64,000 nt of DNA from assembly GCF_000428945.1 (NCBI RefSeq), contig NZ_AUAX01000003.1:124001-188000 (forward strand), read 5' to 3'. The position numbers and the translations under genes are program-made. This stretch comes from Hamadaea tsunoensis DSM 44101 (GTDB lineage Bacteria > Actinomycetota > Actinomycetes > Mycobacteriales > Micromonosporaceae). Shown one piece after another: positions 47,787-56,297 of this stretch. Numbering within the stretch: the first letter of the stretch is position 1; the number at the start of each line of letters is the position of its first letter. A model generated the notes under the pieces. That model made no database searches. It had not been told where the DNA came from and was given only the letters and a program-made list of their open reading frames with translations.

Positions 47787-48377
47787 ATGTCGCTCGTTCT
47801 GGACAAAGAAGCTCAGGACCTCCTCTTCCGCGAGGCGCGTACCGCCAACTCGTTCACCTCGGAGCCGGTGACCGACGAGCAGGTCCAGGCGATCTACGAC
47901 CTGGTCAAGTACGCCCCGACGGCCCTCAACTCGCAGCCCCTGCGCATCGTGCTGGTCCGCACCCCGGAGGCCCGTCAGCGCCTCGTCGACACGATGGGTG
48001 ACGGGAACAAGGCCAAGACGCTGGCCGCCCCGCTGGTCGCCATCCTCGCCGCCGACCACGACTTCCACGACGAGCTGCCCAAGACGTTCCCGCATGCCCC
48101 CGGCGCCCGCGACTGGTTCCCCGAGGAGGCCGCCCGCATCCAGACCGGCCGGTTCAACGCCGCGCTGCAGGTCGGCTACTTCATCCTCGGCGTACGCGCG
48201 GCCGGGCTGGCCGCCGGTCCGATGGCCGGGTTCGACGCCGAGCGCCTGAACAAGGAGTTCTTCGGTGACGGACGGCACAGCGTGCTGGCGGTCGTCAACA
48301 TCGGCCGGCCGGGCGAGAACGCGTGGTTCAACCGCAACCCCCGCCTCGAGTACGCCGAGGTCGTGACCACGGTCTGA
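47787..48377 (+). CDS. Nitroreductase-family protein (malonic semialdehyde reductase-like)
   Basis: The 196-residue FMN enzyme begins MSLVLDKEAQDLLFREART and contains YDLVKYAPTALNSQPLRIVL (the Asn-Ser-Gln-Pro FMN site), AALQVGYFILGVRAAGLAAG and the final HSVLAVVNIGRPGENAWFNR. It resembles the RutE/HadB subgroup, which reduces malonic semialdehyde or related carbonyls, but the exact substrate is not determined by sequence. The ATG has GGGAGA upstream. The MarR gene follows by 86 bp and probably controls it. Confidence 0.88.
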   Translation: MSLVLDKEAQDLLFREARTANSFTSEPVTDEQVQAIYDLVKYAPTALNSQPLRIVLVRTPEARQRLVDTMGDGNKAKTLAAPLVAILAADHDFHDELPKTFPHAPGARDWFPEEAARIQTGRFNAALQVGYFILGVRAAGLAAGPMAGFDAERLNKEFFGDGRHSVLAVVNIGRPGENAWFNRNPRLEYAEVVTTV

Positions 48378-48463
48378 GACCCGGAACGGGTCCTGCGGCC
48401 GTCCTGGGCACCCCGGGGCGGCCGATCTCATCTATTGAGACACTGTCGGAGGGAGTGGGTACT

Positions 48464-48988
48464 GTGACTGACATGTCCGCCGAAGCGACGACCGAGACCC
48501 GCTGGCTCACCGACGCCGAGCAGCGATCGTGGCGGGCCTACCTCGCGGGCAGCCGGCTGCTGATGCACAGCCTCGAGCGCGGCCACCAGCAGAACGGCCT
48601 GTCGAGCACCGACTACGAGATCCTCGTGCAGCTCTCCGAGGCGCCGGACCACCAGCTTCGGATGAGCCAGCTCGCCATCGCGACCCTGCTGGAGAAGAGC
48701 CGGCTGTCGCACCAGATCACACGGATGGAGCGAGCCGGGCTGATCGAGCGGCGGCCCTGCCCGGACGATCGGCGCGGCCAGTTCGCGGTCCTCACCGAAC
48801 AGGGCTGGGAGACCATCCAGCGGGTCGCCGTCTACCACGTCGAGCAGGTCCGGGAGGCGTTCGTCGACCGGATGAGCGCCGAGCAGCTGGCCGTCCTCGG
48901 GGAGGCGTTCCAGCAGGTGATCGACGGCATCCGGAAGCTGCCGCCGACCGAGTGCGCGGAGCGCCTCGGCTACGAAGCAGAGGAGTGA
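48464..48988 (+). CDS. MarR-family transcriptional regulator
   Basis: The 174-residue regulator has the MarR winged helix: LSSTDYEILVQLSEAPDHQL, MSQLAIATLLEKSRLSHQIT (recognition helix) and IERRPCPDDRRGQFAVLTEQ (wing). It probably responds to a phenolic or oxidant ligand and may control the preceding nitroreductase gene. GTG at 48464 was chosen since GGAGGGAG lies 8 nt upstream; an ATG at 48473 is also possible. TCTCA-TCTAT-TGAGA at 48426-48440 and TCATCTAT upstream of the nitroreductase may be shared operator elements. Confidence 0.87.
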   Translation: MTDMSAEATTETRWLTDAEQRSWRAYLAGSRLLMHSLERGHQQNGLSSTDYEILVQLSEAPDHQLRMSQLAIATLLEKSRLSHQITRMERAGLIERRPCPDDRRGQFAVLTEQGWETIQRVAVYHVEQVREAFVDRMSAEQLAVLGEAFQQVIDGIRKLPPTECAERLGYEAEE

Positions 48989-49011
48989 GGAGCCGCCCGC
49001 GGGGCGGCTCC
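48989..49011. terminator. Terminator between marR and the toxin gene
   Basis: GGAGCCGCC pairs with GGCGGCTCC around a 5-nt loop, directly after the MarR stop and 18 nt before the convergent toxin stop. Confidence 0.7.
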
Positions 49012-49028
49012 ACTCCACCGCATCCGGG

Positions 49029-49331
49029 CTACAGATCCTGAATGATCTTCAGGGCCCGGCCGACCTTGCGCATCGTGTCGGTGTCAGCGACATCGACCAG
49101 GTCGGTGAACCATTTCTTCATCGGCGAGGAAACCCGATCGGGCATGATGATGAACTCGCCCATGGTCACGGCGAGCGGGGAGTCGCGAAGCTCCTCCTCG
49201 TCCACCACCTCGGCGACGATTACGATCGGCACATCGGTCCCGTTGTAGACGTCCGAGCTGACGACCAGCCCGAGCCGTTCACGGGCTCCCTCGATGCGCC
49301 AGATCTCACCTCTCCGCAGCACGCTCGCCAT
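49029..49331 (-). CDS. MazF/PemK-like toxin of a type II toxin-antitoxin pair
   Basis: The 100-residue protein starts MASVLRRGEIWRIEGARERL, followed by GLVVSSDVYNGTDVPIVIVA and GEFIIMPDRVSSPMKKWFTD, the CcdB/MazF fold of endoribonuclease or gyrase toxins. The usual PGxxxRPxLVVS loop is reduced to ARERLGLVVSS, so catalytic competence is not certain. It overlaps the antitoxin gene by 26 bp with antitoxin first, the usual order. Target RNA is unknown. Confidence 0.83.
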   Translation of the reverse strand: MASVLRRGEIWRIEGARERLGLVVSSDVYNGTDVPIVIVAEVVDEEELRDSPLAVTMGEFIIMPDRVSSPMKKWFTDLVDVADTDTMRKVGRALKIIQDL

Positions 49332-49614
49332 GTCCTCCGCTGCCTAGACGTGGTCGATCGCTGGGCAGCCTTCTGCTGCGCATCACGTCGCTGACCGCCT
49401 CATAATCGGCTTCGTCGGCGAGCGCCTGCTTCTCCAGCTTGTCTAAACCGGCCCTCTTGAGCACATCGGCATGGGCGCCGAAGAGTTCGCGCAGGGCCTT
49501 TTCCTTTGCCGCTTTGTCCATCCACGCAGAGAGGGACAAGCCGTCGCGCTCGGCGTACCGTCGCGCGTCGGCGATCGTGTCGTCCGAGAACGAGAGAGTC
49601 ACCTTCGCAGTCAT
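49306..49614 (-). CDS. Ribbon-helix-helix-like antitoxin
   Basis: The 102-residue protein starts MTAKVTLSFSDDTIADARRY, which fits a ribbon-helix-helix DNA-binding N-terminus. The C-terminal charged tail (DKLEKQALADEADYEAVSDVM and onward) would wrap the toxin. It precedes and overlaps the toxin gene. A palindrome GAGGT-T-ACCTC at 49621-49631, 6 bp upstream of its start, is a likely autoregulatory operator. The start at 49614 was preferred to 49716. Confidence 0.8.
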   Translation of the reverse strand: MTAKVTLSFSDDTIADARRYAERDGLSLSAWMDKAAKEKALRELFGAHADVLKRAGLDKLEKQALADEADYEAVSDVMRSRRLPSDRPRLGSGGHGERAAER

Positions 49615-49620
49615 GCGACT

Positions 49621-49631
49621 GAGGTTACCTC
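49621..49631. promoter_or_regulatory. Candidate operator of the toxin-antitoxin operon
   Basis: GAGGTTACCTC has perfect 5-bp arms and lies 6 bp upstream of the antitoxin ATG, a usual place for antitoxin autoregulation. Confidence 0.4.
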
Positions 49632-49831
49632 TGGTATGACCCATAGTCATCCCCCTATGAGGAAATCCTCGCGTGAATGAAAACCAGCTGTTCACCTGCG
49701 GTGTTGTGGATCTCACGGACAGTCACTATGGATCACGTTAGATCATCTCGTCAACGGACAAAACCCGCAACCGGTGCTGTTTCTCCCGGCCCACCGGCCA
49801 ACACCCGGCCAGCCGAACAGATGAGCGCGAC

Positions 49832-49869
49832 TTTGCAGGTCGGAAACATATGAGAAGTCCGGCCGAAAC
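49832..49869 (+). promoter_or_regulatory. Possible GlnR-type nitrogen control site
   Basis: Two GAAAC blocks (49843-49847 and 49865-49869) are exactly 22 bp apart, the period of b-sites in GlnR boxes (gTnAC-n6-GaAAc repeated). The intervening a-sites (TTTGC, GAAGT) match poorly. It lies 24-60 bp upstream of nasA, a known GlnR target in Streptomyces. Confidence 0.3.
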
Positions 49870-49892
49870 CGCCTCCGGTCACTCTCAATGAC

Positions 49893-52076
49893 ATGACACC
49901 CCAGGACGCGGCACCCCCCGGGCAGCCGCACGAGGTGCCGACCCATTGTCCTTATTGCGCTCTGCAGTGCGGCATGACGCTCACACAGTCGGCCGACGGC
50001 CGCGTCGAGGTGGCCGCCCGCGACTTCCCGACCAACCGCGGTGGCCTGTGCCAGAAGGGCTGGACCGCCGCCGAGCTGCTCGACCACCCCGACCGGCTCC
50101 GGCAGCCCCTGCTGCACGGCGAGCCGGTGAGCTGGGAGACGGCGTACGCGTACATCGTCGACAAGATCACCGCCATCCAGTCCGAGTACGGGCGGGATGC
50201 CGTGGCGGTCTTCGGCGGCGGCGGCCTGACCAACGAGAAGGCATACGCGTTGGGCAAGTTCGCCCGCGTCGCGCTGCGGACCAAGAACATCGACTACAAC
50301 GGCCGGTTCTGCATGTCGAGCGCGGCGGCGGCCGGGATGCGCGCCTTCGGCGTCGACCGCGGCCTGCCGTTCCCGCTGCCCGACCTGGCCGGCGCGCAGA
50401 CCCTGCTGCTGGCCGGGGCCAACGTCGCCGAGACGATGCCGCCGTTCGGCCGCTGGCTGGCCGACCAGCGGGCCAATCCGGGCGCGGAGCAGATCGTCAT
50501 CGACCCCCGGGCCACCCCGACCGCCCGGGTGGCCACCCTGCACCTGCAGCCGACCCCCGGGACCGACCTCGCCCTGGCGAACGGGCTGCTGCACATCGCG
50601 ATCGCCGAAGGGCTGGTCGACGAGGAGTACGTCGCGACGCGTACCCGGGAATGGGAGCAGGTGAAGCGGATCGCCGCCGGCTACTGGCCGGCGCGCGTGG
50701 AACGCATCACCGGGGTGCCCATCGCGGACCTGGAGCGGACGGTGCGGGCGCTGGCCCGCCGGCCCGCGATCATCCTGACCGCGCGCGGCGCCGAGCAGCA
50801 CGCCAAGGGCGTCGACACGGTGAGCGCCTTCATCAACCTCGCGCTGGCGCTCGGACTGCCGGGGCGGCCGGGGTCCGGCTACGGCTGTCTCACGGGACAG
50901 GGCAACGGACAGGGCGGCCGGGAACACGGTCAGAAAGCCGACCAGTTGCCCGGTTATCGGAAGATCGACGATGAAAGTGCCCGGAATCACATCGCCCGAG
51001 TGTGGGGTGTGGACGCCGCGGATCTGCCGGGGCCCGGAGTGAGCGCATATGAGCTGCTGGACAGCCTGGGAACGGACTCCGGACCGCAGGCTCTCCTCGT
51101 CTTCGGATCCAATCCGGTCGTCTCCGCGCCGAACGCAATTCACATTGGGAAACGTCTGCGAAACCTCCAGTTGTTGGTCGTATGCGATTTTATAAAGAGC
51201 GAGACCGCAGAACTCGCGGACGTCGTCCTCCCCACGGCCCAGTGGGCCGAGGAGGACGGGACGATGACCAACCTCGAGGGCAGGGTGCTGCGGCGCCGGG
51301 CCCTCCGCAAACCGCCGCCAGGGATAGGGACGGATCTGGCGGTCCTGGCCGAGCTGGCCTCCCGGCTCGACCAGAGCGCCGAGCCGCGTGAGCGGCACGG
51401 CCACCCCGGGGAGGGCGCCGATCGGGCAATCGGCGACCACCCCACAGGTGCGCGGTTCGTTGCCGACCCGCGCGCTACCTTCGAAGAGCTGCGGCGTGCC
51501 ACCGCTGGCGGAGTTGCCGACTACGCGGGCGTCACGTGGGAGCGGGTGGACGCCGAGGACGGCGTGTTCTGGCCTTGCTCGTCAGCGGACCGGGCAGGCA
51601 CGCCGCGGCTCTTCGAGGAGGGTTTCTTCACTCCCGACGGCCGTGCCGTCTTCCACCCCGTCGAGCACCGGCCGGTCGCCGAGGACATCGACGCGGACTT
51701 CCCGCTCTACCTCACCACCGGGCGGTTGCTCGCCCAGTACCAGTCCGGCGCGCAGACGCGCCGGATCGGGCCCCTGCGCAAGGCCGCCGGCTCCGCGTTC
51801 GTCGAACTGCACCCGGACCTCGCGGCCCGCCTCGGCATCTCTCACCAGCAACGAGTACGCGTGACCAGCCGCCGCGGTTCGATGACCGCACCCGCGCGGC
51901 TCACCGAGACGATCCGGCCGGACACCGTTTTCGTGCCCTTCCACTTCGCGGGTGAGCAGCGGGTCAACTCCCTCACGAGTGACGCGCTCGATCCGGTGTC
52001 GAAGATGCCCGAGTTCAAGGTGTGCGCCGTCCGGGTCGAACCGGCCGAACCCTCGGGCGAACCGGAGGACGCATGA
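49893..52076 (+). CDS. nasA: Assimilatory nitrate reductase catalytic subunit
   Basis: The 727-residue molybdopterin enzyme reduces nitrate to nitrite. An N-terminal [4Fe-4S] site uses C19, C22, C26 and C53 (HCPYCALQCG, GGLCQKGW). The Mo ligand is C140 in GRFCMSSAAAAG. The bis-MGD regions include LLAGANVAETMPPF, LTGQGNGQGGREHGQKADQL and VVCDFIKSETAELADVVLP, and the molydopterin-binding C-terminal domain starts near YLTTGRLLAQYQSG. The length fits assimilatory NasC rather than respiratory NarG. It overlaps the next gene by ATGA and heads the nas-nir operon. Confidence 0.95.
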   Translation: MTPQDAAPPGQPHEVPTHCPYCALQCGMTLTQSADGRVEVAARDFPTNRGGLCQKGWTAAELLDHPDRLRQPLLHGEPVSWETAYAYIVDKITAIQSEYGRDAVAVFGGGGLTNEKAYALGKFARVALRTKNIDYNGRFCMSSAAAAGMRAFGVDRGLPFPLPDLAGAQTLLLAGANVAETMPPFGRWLADQRANPGAEQIVIDPRATPTARVATLHLQPTPGTDLALANGLLHIAIAEGLVDEEYVATRTREWEQVKRIAAGYWPARVERITGVPIADLERTVRALARRPAIILTARGAEQHAKGVDTVSAFINLALALGLPGRPGSGYGCLTGQGNGQGGREHGQKADQLPGYRKIDDESARNHIARVWGVDAADLPGPGVSAYELLDSLGTDSGPQALLVFGSNPVVSAPNAIHIGKRLRNLQLLVVCDFIKSETAELADVVLPTAQWAEEDGTMTNLEGRVLRRRALRKPPPGIGTDLAVLAELASRLDQSAEPRERHGHPGEGADRAIGDHPTGARFVADPRATFEELRRATAGGVADYAGVTWERVDAEDGVFWPCSSADRAGTPRLFEEGFFTPDGRAVFHPVEHRPVAEDIDADFPLYLTTGRLLAQYQSGAQTRRIGPLRKAAGSAFVELHPDLAARLGISHQQRVRVTSRRGSMTAPARLTETIRPDTVFVPFHFAGEQRVNSLTSDALDPVSKMPEFKVCAVRVEPAEPSGEPEDA

Positions 52077-53488
52077 CCCAGGTGGTGATCGTGGGCTACG
52101 GCATGGCCGGCGCGCGTTGCGCGGCCGAGCTGGCCCGCTTCGGAGTGAAGGCGAAGGTGCTCGGCGCGGAGCCGCATCGGGCGTACAACCGGATTCTGCT
52201 GTCGAACCTGCTGGCCGGCAAGACCGACGAGGCCGGCGTCGAACTCCCGGACGCGGTCGAGGACGTCCGCCCCGGTACGCGGGTCGTCGCGATCGCCCGC
52301 GCGGAACGGGCCGTGCACTGCGAGGACGGCGAGGTCGTCAGTTACGACCACCTGATCCTGGCCACGGGAGCCGATGCCTGGGTGCCTCCCATCGAGGGGC
52401 TGCCCGAGGCGCTGCCGGACCGGGTCGCGGTCTTCCGCACGCTCGACGACGCACGGCGGATCGTGGCGCTGGCGGGGTCCGCGCGTACGGCGCTGGTCCT
52501 GGGCGGCGGCCTGCTCGGGCTGGAGGCTGCGCGGGGGCTCGCGACGCGGGGACTGGACGTGCACGTGGTCCACCCCGTCGGCCACCTGATGGAGCGGCAG
52601 ATCGACCCGGACGCCAGCGGCATTCTCGCCGGCACGCTGTCCGGGCTCGGCATCACCGTCCACACCGGAGTGTCCGCCGACCGGTACGCCGAGACTCCCG
52701 AAGGCGTCGGCCTCTGCCTGTCCGACGGCCGGACCATCACCGCCGGGCTGCTCGTGATCGCGTGCGGCGTACGCCCGAACGTCGACCTCGCCCGCGGGGC
52801 CGGGCTCAACGTGGAGCGCGGGATCGTCGTCGACGACCGGCTGCGGACCAGCGACCGGCACATCTCGGCGATCGGCGACTGCGCCCAGCACCGGGGGCAG
52901 GTCGGCGGCCTCGTCGCGCCCGCCTGGGCCCAGGCCTCGGTCGTCGCGCGGGTGCTGAGTGGGGAGGAGCCGCTGGCCGCGTACCACCCGACGCCGGTGG
53001 TGACCCGGCTCAAGGCGAGCGGCATCGACCTCGCCTCGATGGGCAGCCTGGCCGAGGAGCCCGGGCACGAGGACCTCCGCTTCGCCGACCCCGCCCGCGG
53101 CACGTACGCCCGCCTGCGCATCCGCGACGACCGGGTGACCGGCGCGGTGCTGCTCGGCGACAACCCGAGCGTCGGGCAGGTGATCCAGCTGTTCGACCGG
53201 GGCGACGCCGTCCCCGCCGACCGCCGGGCGCTGCTGCTCGGCCGGGCGCTGGGCGGCGCGGCCACGGCGCAGGCGGCCCCCACACCGGCGCTCATGCCGG
53301 ACCTGACCACCGTCTGCCAGTGCAACAACGTCAGCAAGGGCGCGATCGTCAGCGCCTGGCGGGACGGCCACCGGGACACACCGGCGATAGCGGCGCGTAC
53401 GCGCGCCACCACGGGCTGCGGCACCTGCACCGACGCGGTGTGCGGCATCAGCGACTGGCTCTCGGCTTCCGAAGGAGCACGCGGATGA
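52073..53488 (+). CDS. FAD/NAD(P)-dependent oxidoreductase with BFD-like [2Fe-2S] domain
   Basis: The 471-residue protein resembles the NADH:electron-transfer half of NasB/NirB. FAD motif VVIVGYGMAGARCAAELAR is followed by a second Rossmann motif (ALVLGGGLLGLEAARGLATR) and ISAIGDCAQHRGQ. The C-terminal about 60 residues carry a BFD-like cluster domain (CQCNNVSKGAIV and GCGTCTDAVC). It probably passes electrons from NAD(P)H to the upstream nitrate reductase NasA. It overlaps both neighbours by four bases. Confidence 0.9.
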   Translation: MTQVVIVGYGMAGARCAAELARFGVKAKVLGAEPHRAYNRILLSNLLAGKTDEAGVELPDAVEDVRPGTRVVAIARAERAVHCEDGEVVSYDHLILATGADAWVPPIEGLPEALPDRVAVFRTLDDARRIVALAGSARTALVLGGGLLGLEAARGLATRGLDVHVVHPVGHLMERQIDPDASGILAGTLSGLGITVHTGVSADRYAETPEGVGLCLSDGRTITAGLLVIACGVRPNVDLARGAGLNVERGIVVDDRLRTSDRHISAIGDCAQHRGQVGGLVAPAWAQASVVARVLSGEEPLAAYHPTPVVTRLKASGIDLASMGSLAEEPGHEDLRFADPARGTYARLRIRDDRVTGAVLLGDNPSVGQVIQLFDRGDAVPADRRALLLGRALGGAATAQAAPTPALMPDLTTVCQCNNVSKGAIVSAWRDGHRDTPAIAARTRATTGCGTCTDAVCGISDWLSASEGARG

Positions 53489-55959
53489 GACATGTTGTCG
53501 TCGTCGGCAACGGCATGGTCGGCCAGCGTTTCGTCGAGGCGCTGACGGCACGGGACGCCTCCGGCGAGTGGCGGGTCACCGTCCTCGGCGAGGAGAACCG
53601 GCCCGCTTACGACCGCGTACGCCTGTCCGCGCTGTTCGACGGGTCCACGCCGGCGGATCTGCACCTCGGCGACCTTCCGTCCGGTGTGGACCTCCGGCTC
53701 GGGACGGCCGCGCTGGCCGTCGACCGGGCGGCGAAGACCGTGACGACCGAGGCGGGCGTGCTCGCGTACGACGAGCTGGTGCTGGCGACCGGAAGCCGCG
53801 CGTTCGTGCCGCCGATCAGCGGCGCCGACCTGCCGGGCGTTTTCGTCTACCGCACGATCGACGACCTGGAGGCCATGCGCGAGTACGCGGCCGGCCGCAG
53901 CGTCGGCGCGGTGCTCGGGGGCGGCCTGCTCGGGCTGGAGGCGGCGAACGCGTTGCGGCTGCTCGGTCTCGCGACCCACGTCGTGGAGTTCGCGCCCCGG
54001 CTGATGCCGCTGCAGGTGGACGAGGGCGGCGGCGCGGTCCTGAAGAACCACGTCGAGGGCCTGGGCCTGACCGTCCACACCGGACGAGCCTGCGCCTCGC
54101 TGGTCGGAACCGAAGCCGGGGTCACCGGCCTCACCTTCGCCGACGGCGGCGCGGTCGACGCCGAGATCGTGGTGATCGCGGCCGGCATCCGGCCCCGCGA
54201 CGAGCTGGGGCTCGGCCTGCCGCTCGGCCCGCGGGGCGGCTTCCTGGTCGACGCCTTCTGCCGGACCGAGGACCCGGCCGTCTGGGCCATCGGCGAGTGC
54301 GCGGCGCTGTCCCTCGACGGCGCCGACGGTCGCACGTACGGTCTGGTCGCCCCCGGGTACGCGATGGCCGAGGTGGTCGCGGACCGGCTCGTAGGCGGCG
54401 ACGCGGCGATGACCACGCCGGACACCTCCACCAAGCTCAAGCTGCTCGGCGTCGACGTGGCCTCGTTCGGCGCGGCCGACGGCCCGCTCGACGTCGTCTA
54501 CCACGACGGCGCCCACGGCCTGTACGCCAAGCTCTGGCTCTCCGACGACGCCAAGGTCCTGCTCGGCGGGGTCCTGGTCGGCGACGCCTCGGCGTACCCG
54601 ACGCTGCGGGCGAGTCTGGGCGGTCCCCTGCCCGGGCCGCCGCTGGCCCTGCTCGCGGGCGACTCCGCCGCCACTCCGCTGACGTTGCCGGGCTCGGCGC
54701 AGGTGTGTTCCTGCAACGCGGTCACCAAGGACGCGATCGTCGACGCGATCAAGGGCGGTGCCGCCGACGTCCCCGCCGTCAAGGCCTGTACGCGCGCCGG
54801 CACCACCTGCGGTTCGTGCGTACCGATGCTGAAGCAGCTGCTGAACGAATGCGGGGTCGTGCAGTCGAAGGCGCTGTGCGAGCACTTCGACCACACCCGC
54901 CAGGAGCTCTTCGACATCATCCGCGTACGCGGTGTGCGTACGTTCTCGGAACTCATCACAGGCTTCGGCCGCGGGCGCGGCTGCGACATCTGCAAGCCGG
55001 TCGTCGCCTCGATCCTGGCCTCGCTGACCAACGGCTACGTGCTCGACGGCGAGCAGGCCGCCCTGCAGGACACCAACGACCACTTCCTGGCCAACATCCA
55101 GAAGGACGGGACCTACTCGGTCGTGCCGCGCATCCCCGGCGGCGAGATCACCCCGGAGAAGCTCATCGTGATCGGCGAGGTGGCCCGCGACTTCGGGCTC
55201 TACACGAAGATCACCGGCGGCCAGCGGATCGACCTGTTCGGCGCCACCGTCGAGCAGCTGCCGCAGATCTGGCGCCGGCTCGTCGACGCCGGGTTCGAGT
55301 CCGGGCACGCGTACGGCAAGGCGCTGCGGACCGTGAAGTCCTGCGTGGGCAGCACGTGGTGCCGGTACGGCGTACAGGACTCGGTGGGGCTGGCCGTGGC
55401 GCTGGAACTGCGCTACCGGGGACTGCGGGCGCCACACAAGATCAAGTCGGCGGTCTCCGGCTGCGCGCGTGAATGCGCCGAGGCGCGGGGCAAGGACTTC
55501 GGCATCATCGCCACCGAGACCGGCTGGAACCTCTACGTGGGCGGCAACGGCGGCTTCCGGCCCCGGCACGCCGATCTCCTCGTCTCGGACGTGTCCACCG
55601 AGGACCTGATCCGGACGATCGACCGGTTCCTCATGTACTACATCCGCACCGCCGACCGCCTCCAGCGCACGTCGAGCTGGCTGGAAGGGCTCGACGGCGG
55701 GCTGGACCACCTGCGGGACGTGGTCTACCACGACTCGCTGGGCCTCGGTGCCGAGCTCGACGCGGCCATGGCGGCCCACGTCGAGTCCTATGCGGACGAA
55801 TGGGCGGCCACCCTCGACGACGAGGAACGGCTGTCGCGGTTCGTCTCGTTCGTCAACGCGCCCGGTGTACCGGACCCGTCCATCTCCTTCGAGACCGAGC
55901 GGGGCCAGCGCGTACCGGCCCGGTCGGTCCCCGTTCTGATCACTGGGAGGCCGTCATGA
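53485..55959 (+). CDS. nirB: Nitrite reductase (NADH) large subunit
   Basis: The 824-residue enzyme reduces nitrite to ammonia with six electrons. N-terminal FAD/NADH domains (VVVVGNGMVGQRFVEAL, VLGGGLLGLEAANAL) feed a BFD-like [2Fe-2S] domain near 405-465 (CSCNAVTKDAIVDAI, TTCGSCVPML). The siroheme/[4Fe-4S] domain follows (TVKSCVGSTWCRYGVQD and SAVSGCARECAEARG, cysteines near 620-625 and 660-664). GAAGGAG precedes the ATG; the stop of the upstream gene overlaps the start. nirD follows with a 4-bp overlap. Confidence 0.97.
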   Translation: MRHVVVVGNGMVGQRFVEALTARDASGEWRVTVLGEENRPAYDRVRLSALFDGSTPADLHLGDLPSGVDLRLGTAALAVDRAAKTVTTEAGVLAYDELVLATGSRAFVPPISGADLPGVFVYRTIDDLEAMREYAAGRSVGAVLGGGLLGLEAANALRLLGLATHVVEFAPRLMPLQVDEGGGAVLKNHVEGLGLTVHTGRACASLVGTEAGVTGLTFADGGAVDAEIVVIAAGIRPRDELGLGLPLGPRGGFLVDAFCRTEDPAVWAIGECAALSLDGADGRTYGLVAPGYAMAEVVADRLVGGDAAMTTPDTSTKLKLLGVDVASFGAADGPLDVVYHDGAHGLYAKLWLSDDAKVLLGGVLVGDASAYPTLRASLGGPLPGPPLALLAGDSAATPLTLPGSAQVCSCNAVTKDAIVDAIKGGAADVPAVKACTRAGTTCGSCVPMLKQLLNECGVVQSKALCEHFDHTRQELFDIIRVRGVRTFSELITGFGRGRGCDICKPVVASILASLTNGYVLDGEQAALQDTNDHFLANIQKDGTYSVVPRIPGGEITPEKLIVIGEVARDFGLYTKITGGQRIDLFGATVEQLPQIWRRLVDAGFESGHAYGKALRTVKSCVGSTWCRYGVQDSVGLAVALELRYRGLRAPHKIKSAVSGCARECAEARGKDFGIIATETGWNLYVGGNGGFRPRHADLLVSDVSTEDLIRTIDRFLMYYIRTADRLQRTSSWLEGLDGGLDHLRDVVYHDSLGLGAELDAAMAAHVESYADEWAATLDDEERLSRFVSFVNAPGVPDPSISFETERGQRVPARSVPVLITGRPS

Positions 55960-56297
55960 CAGCACCAGTCCTCACCGAGACCGTCGTCTGCCCGCTGCAC
56001 CGCATCGAGATCGAGCGCGGCGTCGCGGCCCTGGTCGGCGGCGAGCCCGTGGCCATCTTCCGCACCTTCACCGGCGACCTCTACGCCCTGGACAACGTCG
56101 ATCCGTTCAGCGGGGCGTCGGTGCTGTCCCGCGGCATCGTCGGCACCCGCGGCGACGCCCCGACCGTGGCCTCGCCGCTGTTCAAGCAGGCGTTCGATCT
56201 GCGTACCGGCGACTGCCTGGACGCACCCGGAGTACGCGTACGCACCTGGCGGGTACGCGTACGCGACGGCATGGTCTGCGTGGGGACGCCGGAATGA
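55956..56297 (+). CDS. nirD: Nitrite reductase (NADH) small subunit
   Basis: The 113-residue Rieske-fold subunit of the NirBD enzyme begins MTAPVLTETVVCPLHRIEIE and contains AIFRTFTGDLYALDNVDPFS and SPLFKQAFDLRTGDCLD. As in other NirD proteins the second metal-binding pair of a true Rieske centre is not evident, so it is structural or partner-binding. Its tail VRVRTWRVRVRDG is encoded by two copies of the 12-mer GTACGCGTACGC (56232-56243, 56253-56264), 21 bp apart. It overlaps nnaR by ATGA. Confidence 0.93.
   Translation: MTAPVLTETVVCPLHRIEIERGVAALVGGEPVAIFRTFTGDLYALDNVDPFSGASVLSRGIVGTRGDAPTVASPLFKQAFDLRTGDCLDAPGVRVRTWRVRVRDGMVCVGTPE

Noticed and set aside
51952-53484. N-terminal extension of the nirB frame
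   Set aside because: It is an Arg-rich shadow of the FAD oxidoreductase gene in another frame; nirB has a clear ribosome site and start at 53485.
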